A DNA stretch of 64,000 nt from CAVZTX01 sp963778375 (GTDB lineage: Bacteria; Chloroflexota; Ktedonobacteria; Ktedonobacterales; Ktedonobacteraceae). The notes below the pieces were generated by a model. The model was given only the letters and a program-made list of their open reading frames with translations, did not search any database and was not told where the DNA came from. Positions 35,306 through 44,190 of the stretch are shown here, piece after piece. The position numbers and the translations under genes are program-made. How positions within the stretch are numbered: position 1 is the first letter of the stretch; every line of letters begins with the position of its first letter. The stretch lies in the NCBI GenBank assembly GCA_963778375.1, contig CAVZTX010000024.1, positions 66,285-130,284 on the forward strand, read 5' to 3'.

Positions 35306-37750
35306 TTGACTAGTCAACTCCATCTCGATGTCGCTCAGTTAACAGATGTTGGTCGCAAACGCGAACACAACGAAGATAACATGGCCTATGTCATTCCCAA
35401 AGACCCAGAGGCGATGGCAAAGAAGGGTGCGTTGTTTATTGTTGCCGATGGCATGGGTGGACATGCGGCCGGGGAAGTTGCCAGCGAGATCGCAGTGGAT
35501 ACGGTCAGTAATGCTTACTACCAGGATGACAATGACGATGTTGCCGAATCGCTCCTACACGCCATTCGACGTGCCAATGCCGCCATTCACCAGAGGGCGG
35601 CGGAAAATATGCTGCGCAGTGGCATGGGTACGACCTGCGTCGCAGCTATCCTGCGCGGCAATCATGCCTATATTGCTAATGTCGGGGACAGCCGTGCCTA
35701 TCTCCTCCGTAATACCTCCGTCAGGCAGGTCTCACAAGATCATTCGTGGGTTGCTGAGCAGGTTCGCGCTGGTCTGCTCACCGAGGAACAGGCTCGTACC
35801 CATGCGCAACGCAATGTCATCACTCGTTGTCTAGGAACACAGGCAGATGTCGATATCGACATCTTCTCAGAAGAACTGGAGCAAGGAGATTCCCTTATCC
35901 TTTGTACAGATGGACTCTCCGGCCTCGTCAGCGATGAAGAGCTACAGAGGATCGTCAATCAGTACGTTCCGCAGGAAAGCGTTTATCATCTCGTAGAACG
36001 TGCTAACGAAAATGGCGGCCCCGACAACATCACTGCCATCGTCGTGCGTGTCCAGGAGGTGGGTGTTGAACCACCAAATGTGCGGCATCCTGTACGAGTG
36101 GGCGGGCGAGAAAACGTTGAAGACACAAAGGTGCTCAGGGACGGGATTAATCGGATGCCTACAGCCAGGACTGGTGAAATGCGCCCTACGACAGTACCTT
36201 TGCGTATTGCCAGTGGTCCACTCGTGTCTCCTGAAAGCGGCATCCTTCCTCAGCCCGTTGCGCAGGAACTCCCGCCGGGACGGCATCGTCTTTTTTACCC
36301 GTCGCTGGCACTACTCGTTCTTATCGTTCTGACATTAGTAAGTGGGGGCATCTACTATTTCATTCATAAAAGTCAGGATGTAGAGCAGCTATTGCAAAAT
36401 GCTCAGAACACGATCGATCAGGCCAATGGAAACCTTTCGGCCAGTCCAGGACTAGCCCTTTCACAACTTGCACAGGCCCAGAGTACCTTACGCAGAGCAC
36501 AAAAAAATAAGCTCTCCACTGCACAAAGTACGCGGGCTGCAAATCTGCTGAACAACCTCACTAAAGATGTACAGGTAGCCATTGATACCTACAATGCCAG
36601 CCCAAATGCCGCCATCAGTGTCTTGCCATGTGATGGCAAAACTCCTACAGTTATTAATGAGGGAAGTGCCAATACGACCCCTGAGAGCATTGTCTCTGTA
36701 CAGGTTGGGAAAACTGCACTCCTCTATGCTCTAGGTCAGGATGGCAACATCTACTGGTTGAAGGGTACCAATAATTTCAGTTTGCAGGGCAGCAATCCTT
36801 TGCCGCAGAATACGCAAGCACTCGCACTTGCTGGAGATGGGGATCAGCTTTTTGCTTTGTATTCTCAAGCGAACGGCGGCTATAGTCTGAGCCTCTATCA
36901 CCCCGATGCCTCAGGAAACCTGGGCAAGGCGGCAAGTACCGTCTCGCTCAGTTCGAAATTCACACAGGATGGCAAGACCCCCTACCTTATCACAGTGTCT
37001 GGCCAGAATTTTTACATGGTCCTTGCTTCCAATGCAGCTCCAACAAATGCGCTCCTGTTGCATTACAGCGTCACGACAAATCAACTGAACCTTGATGCAA
37101 AGACGTTGAGTGTTTCGGGTTTCATCAGTGGGATAGCGGCGTTGCCCGGTGAGGAATTGTTCCTATTACTACCCGATGGCATCAAAAGTGTGCAATTCGC
37201 AACTGGAAATTCGCCAGTTTCTGTCCAGGTAGCACAACTAATCGTCCCCCCACTGGCAATTGGTGATCAGCCGTTTCAAGCAAAGACGATGAACGTGCCA
37301 CTGCCGCAGAAACCACCGCAGTTCCTGGATGTTGCAGGTGCATCTTCGCTGACACCAGGGATTATCAATCCACTGTTGACGAGCATCATCGATACTGTGC
37401 CACATCTTTACATCAGCGATCCAGTGAACCATCGCATCATTGATCTCGTTGTTGGGCCTAGTGCCTCGCCAAATGTTACTCCAGCGGTAGGTACATCTAC
37501 CCCTCCCAGTGTATCGGCAAAAGGTGTCACACCTACTTCGACAAGTCTCCCTACCAATGTGACCCTTCAACTATTTCAGCAGGTGGTCTCTGCCAACTTC
37601 CTGAGCCAGATGAAGAGCATCGCAGTAAATCCGCAGGCGATGACTATTTCTGCCTTGATACTCATGTCGAATAACCCTACCAAATTCGGTCTCATTCCAA
37701 TAAGTACAGGGAAACAAACGAATTGTATGACCCAGCAATCCGGGTCATAG
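35306..37750 (+). CDS. Membrane-anchored PP2C-type Ser/Thr phosphatase
   Basis: An 814-residue protein. The N-terminal 250 residues are a PPM/PP2C phosphatase: DVGRKREHNEDN, DGMGGHAAGE, ANVGDSRAYLL, CTDGLSGLV and NGGPDNITAIVV give the metal-binding aspartates. After a linker, one transmembrane segment lies near residues 330-352 (LFYPSLALLVLIVLTLVSGGIYYFI). The remaining 450 residues are outside the cell: a helical stretch and then a repetitive beta-rich region (QDGNIYWLKG, GDGDQLFALYS). The layout resembles a sensor phosphatase that opposes PASTA-like Ser/Thr kinases. TTG 35306 with GGGAGA upstream is the start. It is followed 30 bases later by aspS. Confidence 0.92.
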   Translation: MTSQLHLDVAQLTDVGRKREHNEDNMAYVIPKDPEAMAKKGALFIVADGMGGHAAGEVASEIAVDTVSNAYYQDDNDDVAESLLHAIRRANAAIHQRAAENMLRSGMGTTCVAAILRGNHAYIANVGDSRAYLLRNTSVRQVSQDHSWVAEQVRAGLLTEEQARTHAQRNVITRCLGTQADVDIDIFSEELEQGDSLILCTDGLSGLVSDEELQRIVNQYVPQESVYHLVERANENGGPDNITAIVVRVQEVGVEPPNVRHPVRVGGRENVEDTKVLRDGINRMPTARTGEMRPTTVPLRIASGPLVSPESGILPQPVAQELPPGRHRLFYPSLALLVLIVLTLVSGGIYYFIHKSQDVEQLLQNAQNTIDQANGNLSASPGLALSQLAQAQSTLRRAQKNKLSTAQSTRAANLLNNLTKDVQVAIDTYNASPNAAISVLPCDGKTPTVINEGSANTTPESIVSVQVGKTALLYALGQDGNIYWLKGTNNFSLQGSNPLPQNTQALALAGDGDQLFALYSQANGGYSLSLYHPDASGNLGKAASTVSLSSKFTQDGKTPYLITVSGQNFYMVLASNAAPTNALLLHYSVTTNQLNLDAKTLSVSGFISGIAALPGEELFLLLPDGIKSVQFATGNSPVSVQVAQLIVPPLAIGDQPFQAKTMNVPLPQKPPQFLDVAGASSLTPGIINPLLTSIIDTVPHLYISDPVNHRIIDLVVGPSASPNVTPAVGTSTPPSVSAKGVTPTSTSLPTNVTLQLFQQVVSANFLSQMKSIAVNPQAMTISALILMSNNPTKFGLIPISTGKQTNCMTQQSGS

Positions 37751-37780
37751 GAAGCTTTACATAAAGGAGTTGTGAAAGTC

Positions 37781-39572
37781 GTGGGTTTAGAGGTCTATTT
37801 TCGGACACATACGTGTGGTGAATTAAATGCAGATGCTGTTGGTCAAGAGGTGACCCTGGCGGGTTGGGTCAATCGGCGACGAGATCATGGTGGACTAGTC
37901 TTCCTGGATATCCGCGACAGATATGGTATAACGCAGGTGATTTGCGATCCTGAGCGCTCTCTCGAAGCGCATGGTATTGCTTCTGAGTTACGTTCGGAGT
38001 ACGTAGTGCAGGTCAGCGGAACGGTGGTACCCCGTCTGCCAGGAACAGAAAATCCGAATTTGAGCACGGGGGCGATTGAGGTTGCTGCTGATCGCATTGT
38101 CATACTGAATACTTCGCGCACAACACCATTTCCGATTAGCGATAACATTTCGGTGGATGAGTCCTTGCGGCTCAAGTACCGCTATCTTGACCTGCGTAGG
38201 CCAAGCATGAGGGACAATATTGTGCTGCGCCATCGCGTCGTCAAGGTGATACGGGATTATTTGGACGAGCGTGACTTCCTTGAGATCGAGACGCCGATTT
38301 TGATGAAAAGTACGCCGGAGGGCGCTCGTGACTACCTGGTACCAAGTCGGCTGTATGCAGGTGAGTTCTACGCCTTGCCGCAGTCGCCACAACAGTTGAA
38401 GCAGTTGTTGATGGTGGCAGGTATGGATCGGTACTTCCAGATTGCCCGATGTTTCCGGGATGAGGATCAGCGTTCAGATCGCCAGCCGGAGTTTACCCAG
38501 CTCGATCTGGAGATGTCGTTCGTCGCCGAAGAAGATGTGATGGAGCTGATCGAGGGGTTGTTGATTCACCTGATCGAGAAGACGACCAATAAACACATCA
38601 AACAACGTCCTTTCCCACGTTTGAAGTATGCAGATGTGATGGATCGTTATGGCACAGATCATCCTGACCTGCGCTTTGATCTGCCACTGGTAGAGATATC
38701 TGAGCTAGCATCGGCGGGAAATTTTGGTGTCTTCCAGAATGCGCTGGCTGCTAATGGCATCGTCAAGGGTATGCGCGTGCCGCAAGCTGGGCAGTATAGC
38801 CGCAAAGAAATCGAGGAACTGACCGAATTTGCGCGTATGTTGGGCGCAAAGGGTTTGGTTACGCTAGCAATCAGTCCTACAGGCGAGGTGAAGTCTCCAC
38901 TGACCAAGTTCATGAGTGCCGAGCAGGTGCAGGCGATCATTTCGCGGCTTGCAGGTGAAGCGGGCGACTTGTTGTTGTTTGTCGCAGATAGCGCCAAGGT
39001 GAGCAAATGATGTGCTTTTCCGCTTGCGGGTGAAGCTGGCCGAGCGGCTGAAGCTGATTGACCCAAATGAGATGGCGCTTTGCTGGGTGGTTGACTTCCC
39101 ACTGCTGCACTTTGACGAAGAAGGCCAACGTTATGAGGCCGAGCACAATCCTTTCTCAGGCATGGACGAGTCGCATATTGAGCGACTCGACACCGATCCA
39201 TTGAATATACGCGCCAAGCAATACGACATCATCTGTAACGGCTATGAAGTTGGTGGTGGCAGCGTGCGCATCAATGTTGCCGAGCTTCAGCATAAGGTCT
39301 TCTCGTTGATGAAACTGGATGACGAGGAGATTCGTGAGCAGTTCGGGCATATGCTGGAAGCTTTCGAATATGGAGCGCCACCTCATGGTGGTATTGCCCT
39401 GGGTATTGATCGTCTGGTGATGTTACTGGCTGACGAGGAGAACATCCGCGAGGTAGTTGCTTTCCCCAAGACGCAGAGCGCAATAGACCTATTGATGAAT
39501 GCTCCTTCGCCTGTAGATGAGAAGCAGTTAAAGGAGCTGCATCTCAAGGTAGTGACAGAGGAGAAACGGTAG
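37781..39572 (+). CDS. aspS: Aspartate-tRNA ligase, apparent +1 frameshift
   Basis: AspRS attaches aspartate to tRNA-Asp (and in some bacteria tRNA-Asn). The first frame to 39010 has the OB-fold (TLAGWVNRRRDHGGLVFLDIRDR), class II motif 2 (FRDEDQRSDRQPEFTQLDLEM) and the start of the GAD domain. The second frame to 39572 has motif 3 (GGIALGIDRLVMLL) and FPKTQSAIDLLMNAP. The break is at GTGAGCAAATGATGTGC (38999-39015). Dropping one A of AAA gives KVSNDVLFRL, the family sequence (KVVNDAL). The whole would be about 597 residues, the usual size. A break in an essential gene points to a base-calling error. Start: GTG 37781 with AAGGAG 11 bases upstream, or GTG 37772, too close to it. Confidence 0.94.
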
Positions 39573-39667
39573 ACCAGGACAATATGGCTAATGTGCATAC
39601 ATGCTCTAGGATCCGCACAGGTGTGATTAACGGTCTGGCATAGTTTGATATAGGTGACTCTTACGAA

Positions 39668-39710
39668 ATGAACAGGATACCGATGGCAAGTCCAGAGGAG
39701 TCCTGTTCAT
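39668..39710. terminator. Hairpin between convergent aspS and ABC permease genes
   Basis: ATGAACAGGA (39668-39677) pairs with TCCTGTTCAT (39701-39710), a 10-bp stem with a 23-base loop, followed by TGCGTTTTGTTGTC. It may terminate both genes. Confidence 0.6.
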
Positions 39711-39731
39711 TGCGTTTTGTTGTCTTCAATA

Positions 39732-40601
39732 TCAACGTGCGACACGCGGGTAGAGGCGAGCTCCAATGAGCACCAAGGCTATTGTGACGAGTAGCATGAC
39801 AACGAAATCGGTTATGAGACCCGTTGTAATGGTGCCACCTGCGAGCATAAGCGAGCGCAGGGCATCAACTTCGTAGCTAAGCGGATTGCTGTGGGCGATA
39901 GCCTGGAGCCATTTCGGCATGATGGCTACGGGATAGATGGCGTTGCTGGCGAAGAACAGTGGCATTGTGAGGAGCTGGCCGATGCCCATGAAACGCTCGC
40001 GGGTCTTTACAAGGCAGGCGATGATGAGCGAGAACGTGGAAAAGCAGGCAGCGCCGAGGATCACGATGACAATGACACCCAGCAAGGCCAGCGGGTTCCA
40101 GTTCATATGTACACCGAGAATGAGCGCCAGCAGGTAAATGATGACCGCCTGTGAGAGGCCACGCAACCCTGCTGATAACGCCTTGCCTAGCACGAGCGCG
40201 GTGCGTGGGGTTGGACTGGCCAGAAACTTGTGGATAATGCCTAGATCGCGTTCCCAGATAATGGCAATACCGGCGAAGATGGCGATAAAGAGCACACTCT
40301 GGGCCAGGATGCCAGGGGCCATGAAATCCAGGTAAGGCACTCCTCCGGTGGGGATAGCGCGGATATGGGTGAACACTTCGCCGAAGATCAGCAACCAGAG
40401 GGCGGGTTGAACCGCACGCGTAAGCACGTCGGTTGGGTCGTGACGGAGCTTGCGTGCCTCCAATCCGACGATGGTCGCGGTCTTCTCAATGAAACTGAGA
40501 GGGGCCGCGAGCCAGGTTGCTTTGGGTGGAAACGACTGCCCTTTGGTTTGAGTAATGCTAGCCAAGTCGCCTTGCTGTGCGGCGGGTTCTTGCAGTTTCA
40601 C
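39732..40601 (-). CDS. ABC-2 type exporter permease (DrrB-like)
   Basis: A 289-residue membrane protein with six transmembrane segments. It has the ABC-2 signature region (PGILAQSVLFIAIFAGIAIIWERD) and LASPTPRTALVLGK. With the ATPase gene upstream it forms a DrrAB-type exporter for drugs or lipids. GTG 40601 is my choice because CTGGAGGAAG lies 6 bases before it. ATG 40655 would enlarge the overlap with the ATPase gene to 98 bases. Even with GTG the genes overlap by 44 bases. The start of the mature protein is soluble, then the first helix begins near residue 70. Confidence 0.9.
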   Translation of the reverse strand: MKLQEPAAQQGDLASITQTKGQSFPPKATWLAAPLSFIEKTATIVGLEARKLRHDPTDVLTRAVQPALWLLIFGEVFTHIRAIPTGGVPYLDFMAPGILAQSVLFIAIFAGIAIIWERDLGIIHKFLASPTPRTALVLGKALSAGLRGLSQAVIIYLLALILGVHMNWNPLALLGVIVIVILGAACFSTFSLIIACLVKTRERFMGIGQLLTMPLFFASNAIYPVAIMPKWLQAIAHSNPLSYEVDALRSLMLAGGTITTGLITDFVVMLLVTIALVLIGARLYPRVAR

Positions 40602-41358
40602 GGTAACTTCCTCCAGATTCCAGGGCATTGCCTGTGTAGTGAGTAAAGACATCATCCAATGTTACGTTTTGCCCCTTAACCGATGCTTTCAGTTCGGCTG
40701 GTGATCCCAGCGCTACCACATTTCCCAAATGCATGATCGCGATACGGTCGCAGAGGCTGTCGGCCTCTTCCATGTAGTGGGTGGTCAAAAAGATGGTCAT
40801 TCCCGACTCGGAACGTAGTTGTCCAAGATGCTCCCAGACAGCTTTACGAGCTACAGGGTCAAGACCGACGGTAGGCTCATCCAAGAAGAGTACCTGGGGT
40901 TGGTGCAGCATTGCTTGAGCCACTTCGAGGCGACGGATCATGCCGCCGGAGTAGGTTCGTACAAGTTTATCCGCGGCGTCCTGCAAGCCCATGAACGTGA
41001 GGGCCTGGCGAACCTTTGAGGTGCGCTGCTCACGGGGTAGATCGTACAATTTCGCGAAGACAAGCAGGTTCTCGTAGCCGGTGAGATTTCCATCTGCCGA
41101 GAGAGCCTGTGGCACATAGCCAATACGTCTGCGCACGGCCATCTGCTGGTGCATTACGTCGAAGCCTACAACGGATGCTTTGCCGGATGTAGGTGGTAGA
41201 AGTGTGGTCAATATTTTGATGATCGTGCTTTTGCCAGCTCCATTGGGACCGAGTAGACCAAAGACTTCACCATCGTTGACCGCAAAGTTCACGGAATTGA
41301 CCGCGGTGAGGTCACCGAAGCGTTTGACCAGGTCATGAACCTCTATAATGGTACTCAT
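40558..41358 (-). CDS. ABC transporter ATP-binding protein (DrrA-like)
   Basis: A 266-residue ATPase. Walker A GLLGPNGAGKST (about residues 34-45), Q-loop region YVPQALSADGNLTGYEN, ABC signature TYSGGMIRRLEVA, Walker B VLFLDEPTVGLDP and the H-loop TTHYMEEADSLC are complete. It energises the neighbouring permease. ATG 41358 fits the MSTIIEVHDLVKRFG start of the family; the frame upstream of it (to 41544) has low-complexity sequence overlapping the MarR gene. Its 3' end overlaps the permease gene by 44 bases or more, in another frame. Confidence 0.93.
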   Translation of the reverse strand: MSTIIEVHDLVKRFGDLTAVNSVNFAVNDGEVFGLLGPNGAGKSTIIKILTTLLPPTSGKASVVGFDVMHQQMAVRRRIGYVPQALSADGNLTGYENLLVFAKLYDLPREQRTSKVRQALTFMGLQDAADKLVRTYSGGMIRRLEVAQAMLHQPQVLFLDEPTVGLDPVARKAVWEHLGQLRSESGMTIFLTTHYMEEADSLCDRIAIMHLGNVVALGSPAELKASVKGQNVTLDDVFTHYTGNALESGGSYRETARTRRTARRLG

Positions 41359-41380
41359 ATGCTCTTTCTTTTCTTCATCA

Positions 41381-41830
41381 TCAACGTTTCTTGAGCGCGA
41401 CTCCTGCTTCCTGGGAGCTATCTGCTGCCTCCAGGACGCGTTCAATGAGTCGCTGTAACTGATCCTGTTCGTGCTGTTCCAATGGTGCGAGCAGGTGTGT
41501 GAGGAGTTCACGTCGCTGTCGCTGCCACTCTTCAATTCGTTCAATGCCCTGATGGGTGAGCATCACACAAACCATGCGCTCGTCGTCAGCTTGACGTTCG
41601 CGCGTTACCAATCCAGCTTTTTCCAGGCGTTTGCAGGCGGTGGTAGCTGAACTGCCTGTGATGCCAAGCGCGTCGGCTACTTCGCCGATACTGAGCGATT
41701 CTCTACGGCGCAGGAGGCGCAACAGCCAATATTGTTCGGGCGTCATTTCAGCACGGTGAACCGGGTGCGAGGCGCGGCGAATGAGGTGGTATAGGGACAG
41801 CACATCGTCCACAAGGTGATCTAGTGCCAT
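41381..41830 (-). CDS. MarR-family regulator of the ABC exporter
   Basis: A 149-residue winged-helix regulator: SIGEVADALGITGSSATTACKRLEKAGLV is the recognition region, followed by the wing residues RERQADDERMVCVMLT. It starts at ATG 41830, with GAAGGGAGG 4 bases upstream; a longer frame to 41899 has no such site. It lies 22 bases upstream of the ABC ATPase on the same strand, the common layout for a repressor of a drug exporter that responds to a ligand. A perfect short inverted repeat lies in its promoter region. Confidence 0.9.
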   Translation of the reverse strand: MALDHLVDDVLSLYHLIRRASHPVHRAEMTPEQYWLLRLLRRRESLSIGEVADALGITGSSATTACKRLEKAGLVTRERQADDERMVCVMLTHQGIERIEEWQRQRRELLTHLLAPLEQHEQDQLQRLIERVLEAADSSQEAGVALKKR

Positions 41831-41867
41831 AGGCCTCCCTTCTCTCATAACAATGATATCTTTATAT

Positions 41868-41880
41868 TCAATTATATTGA
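41868..41880. promoter_or_regulatory. Candidate MarR operator
   Basis: TCAAT-TAT-ATTGA, a perfect 5-bp inverted repeat with a 3-base spacer, 38 bases upstream of the MarR start codon within an AT-rich stretch. It suits autoregulation, but no -35/-10 assignment is certain. Confidence 0.4.
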
Positions 41881-42006
41881 TTATCAAGGTTTTTGTCAAA
41901 TGACGTGAGAAACTAAACAGATGGATTCTTATCCGATCTTGTCCTATCTTATTAGTATGAGGTTTTAGAAGATCGGGTTACGGTTCAGCAAAAAAGGAGA
42001 ATAAGT

Positions 42007-42948
42007 ATGACAAAAGCGAGACCATTCCGTTTTGGTGTGGCAGCAGAGAGCGCTCCGTCGCGTGAGCAGTGGATTACGTTGGTGCATAGAGCAGAGGAAT
42101 TGGGTTATGACACATTTCTGCTAGCGGATCACTATGTCAATGAGTTTCCTCCAATCGCGGCACTTATGGCAACGGCGGATGCTTCGAGTAAGCTGCGAGT
42201 GGGAAGTTATGTTTTCGATAATGACTTTCGACACCCGGCACTGCTAGCCAAGGAGATTGCGACGCTTGATCTGCTTTCTGGCGGACGCTTTGAATTGGGT
42301 ATTGGGGCGGGATGGCATCGTGAAGAATATGATCAGGTGGGTTTGCCGTTTGAAAGCGCTGGAGTGAGAATTAGTCACCTGGAAGAGGCGCTGCATATCA
42401 TCAAGCAGTTTTTCATGGAGGAGACGGTTAATTTTACCGGTAAATATTACACGGTGAATGGTCTGAAGGCTTTTCCAAAGGCTGTACAGCGCCCGCATCC
42501 GCCGATTTTTATTGGGGGTGGCGGGAAGAGATTGCTGTCGATAGCAGGACGGGAGGCTGACATTGTCGGGTTGCATCTGAAGGTGAATGATGATGGGACT
42601 GTTGATGCTTGGGAGCGATCTGAGGAGGGGATTGCGCAAAAGGTGGAATGGGTGCGGCAGGCGGCAGGGGAGCGGTTCGAGGCGCTGGAGTTTAATTTTC
42701 TGATGAGAACTGTGATTATTACGGAGGATAGGCAGCAAGCGGCGGAAGAGTATGTTCGTGAGAGGGGAAGTTCTGGGATGACGGTGGAACAACTTTTGGC
42801 AAGTCCTTATGTGCTGATTGGGAGTGTGGAGCAGTTGGTTGAACGGTTGCAAAGGTTGCGTGAGGTGTTTGGGGTTTCGTATTTTGTGGTGGGGGATGAG
42901 CATATGGAGGTGTTTGCGGAGGTGGTTGGTCGGCTGACAGGTACTTAG
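42007..42948 (+). CDS. LLM-class (F420-type) flavin oxidoreductase
   Basis: A 313-residue luciferase-like TIM-barrel protein. Seen are LGYDTFLLADHYVNEFPPIAALM, LLSGGRFELGIGAGW (cofactor loop) and FIGGGGKRLLSIAGREADIVG. These fit the F420-dependent branch (Mycobacterium-type TIGR03621 or similar), which uses coenzyme F420 rather than FMN. The substrate is unknown. AAAAAGGAG lies before the ATG. Divergent from the MarR/ABC genes. The second half of the gene has a strongly G- and T-rich sense strand, which produces a long open frame on the opposite strand that I reject. Confidence 0.88.
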   Translation: MTKARPFRFGVAAESAPSREQWITLVHRAEELGYDTFLLADHYVNEFPPIAALMATADASSKLRVGSYVFDNDFRHPALLAKEIATLDLLSGGRFELGIGAGWHREEYDQVGLPFESAGVRISHLEEALHIIKQFFMEETVNFTGKYYTVNGLKAFPKAVQRPHPPIFIGGGGKRLLSIAGREADIVGLHLKVNDDGTVDAWERSEEGIAQKVEWVRQAAGERFEALEFNFLMRTVIITEDRQQAAEEYVRERGSSGMTVEQLLASPYVLIGSVEQLVERLQRLREVFGVSYFVVGDEHMEVFAEVVGRLTGT

Positions 42949-43062
42949 ATTTTCTATGATACGCATTCGGATTTTCAGCTTCCATTGTGGATGTAAGCTG
43001 ACTCTCCTTTGGCCGAATGGCAAATACATCGCATCGTAGATTGATCGAAACGAGGTGATCGA

Positions 43063-43231
43063 ACCCAAAGGGCAATACCGTTTAGATAAGTGCAAAGGCT
43101 GTACATCTATGAGGGGCATCAGTCCCCTCACAGAGACCCATTGTCGGTTTGACTATGACTCCTTGTTGAGTGTCGCCCGATGCTCGTCGGAGCACAACTT
43201 CTTCTTATCTAAATGGTATTGACCCAAAGGG
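43063..43231. mobile_element. 149-bp MITE-like element with TIR and 10-bp target duplication
   Basis: The ends 43073-43090 and 43204-43221 are inverted repeats of 18 bases with one mismatch (CAATACCG/ATTTAGATAAG type). Directly outside them, ACCCAAAGGG occurs at 43063-43072 and 43222-43231, an exact 10-bp direct repeat expected from target duplication. The inside (43091-43203) codes for nothing and holds a hairpin, GAGGGG...CCCCTC near 43111-43128. It resembles a non-autonomous element moved by a transposase from a family making 9-12 bp duplications, such as IS4; that family link is inference. No transposase gene is in the window. Confidence 0.8.
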
Positions 43232-43252
43232 GTTAGTGACAAGAAAACCTAT

Positions 43253-43639
43253 TTAGCGTATTTTTTCGGGAGCGATCTTCAGCAAGATACGCACCTGATT
43301 CGGCTGTCCGTAGCGATACTCCGCGTGTCCAAGATTCCGCTGAATGAGTTGCTTGAATTGAAGGTCGGCCCTTTCTTTTGTGATTTCAACAACGCGGCCA
43401 CGAATACTTATTGCATGCTCCCAATGAGCTGGATCTATGACACTGATCATGATACGTGGATCGCGCCGAACATTCCGAAGCTTTTGATAACCTTCAACGG
43501 TGTTGATCAGAATGTACGTTCCATCGGTATCTATCCATGTCTGCGTCATCTGTGGTGATCCATCAGGCATGATTGTCGCAAAAAAGCAGATAACACGCTT
43601 CTGCAGGAGTTGTTGGAGTTCGGCTGAAAGTTCGATCAA
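43253..43639 (-). CDS. PPOX-class, probably F420-binding, oxidoreductase
   Basis: A 128-residue split-barrel flavin/deazaflavin protein of the pyridoxamine-phosphate-oxidase superfamily. It has ICFFATIMPDGSPQMTQTWIDTDGTYILINT, RDPRIMISVID and the helix YGQPNQVRILLKIAPEKI. Such small PPOX proteins in F420-containing bacteria are mostly F420-dependent reductases or binding proteins. I take TTG 43639 because GAGAAAGG lies 7-8 bases before it; a TTG at 43672 would add 11 residues. It stands alone between the MITE-like element and a degraded HTH gene. Confidence 0.85.
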   Translation of the reverse strand: MIELSAELQQLLQKRVICFFATIMPDGSPQMTQTWIDTDGTYILINTVEGYQKLRNVRRDPRIMISVIDPAHWEHAISIRGRVVEITKERADLQFKQLIQRNLGHAEYRYGQPNQVRILLKIAPEKIR

Positions 43640-43882
43640 GTATTCACCTTTCTCTTCTTCTAGAATATTCAAACGATATTAGTGCACTATTGAAGGCTGA
43701 TAATCCCTTCGGGTAAGGGCAGAAGTGGGGAGTGCTCCATCGCTATCATCCTCCTGGAAAAATGAACATACCTTCCCTACATCTCATTCAAGAGTATATC
43801 ACTTAACAACAAACAAGCGGTATTCTCCCCAAATGTGAGGGTGATCCTCGTTTTGACTATTTACAAAGTCCCTTTCCGGCAG

Positions 43883-43972
43883 GTGACTACTACAACCCTG
43901 GATGAACTGGCTAAGGCTCTTGGAGTTCCGGCAACTCAGCTTATAGAAGACGTGCCAGGAACGGTCGATTAG
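43883..43972 (+). pseudogene. C-terminal fragment of an XRE helix-turn-helix gene
   Basis: The frame ends ...LDELAKALGVPATQLIED then VPGTVD and TAG at 43970-43972. LDELAKALGVP is the last helix of an XRE domain. No first helices are found upstream; the preceding DNA (43680-43880) reads as non-coding. It is a short remnant. Confidence 0.5.
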
Positions 43973-44050
43973 GCACTATTGATCAGTTTATTCAGCGTGA
44001 GCAGCTATTGACAAGAAGGGTAGAGTAATCTATAATCCATGACGTACCTT

Positions 44051-44123
44051 GATCCCGTAGCTCAGTGGATAGAGCGATAGATTGCGGATCTATAGGTCGC
44101 AGGTTCAAATCCTGTCGGGATCG
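44051..44123 (+). tRNA. tRNA-Arg (anticodon GCG)
   Basis: A 73-base cloverleaf: acceptor GATCCCG/CGGGATC, D stem GCTC/GAGC, anticodon stem ATAGA/TCTAT around TTGCGGA, T arm GCAGG/CCTGT. Anticodon GCG pairs with CGC and CGU. In most bacteria these codons are read by tRNA-Arg(ACG) with inosine at position 34, so G34 here is unusual. CCA is not encoded. Confidence 0.9.
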
Positions 44124-44190
44124 CTAATTAATATGTGTGATATGACTATGGCGTCCAATTCTCAGAGGGTGGGAAGGGGCGTCATCTTTT

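Noticed and set aside
42244..43131. 295-residue open frame on the minus strand opposite the LLM oxidoreductase
   Set aside because: Low-complexity, His/Pro/Leu-rich product without any domain; caused by the G/T-rich sense strand of a well-supported gene.
43071..43221. Possible CRISPR or attachment site
   Set aside because: Only two inverted ends with a target duplication, no regularly spaced repeats or integrase; fits a MITE-like element.
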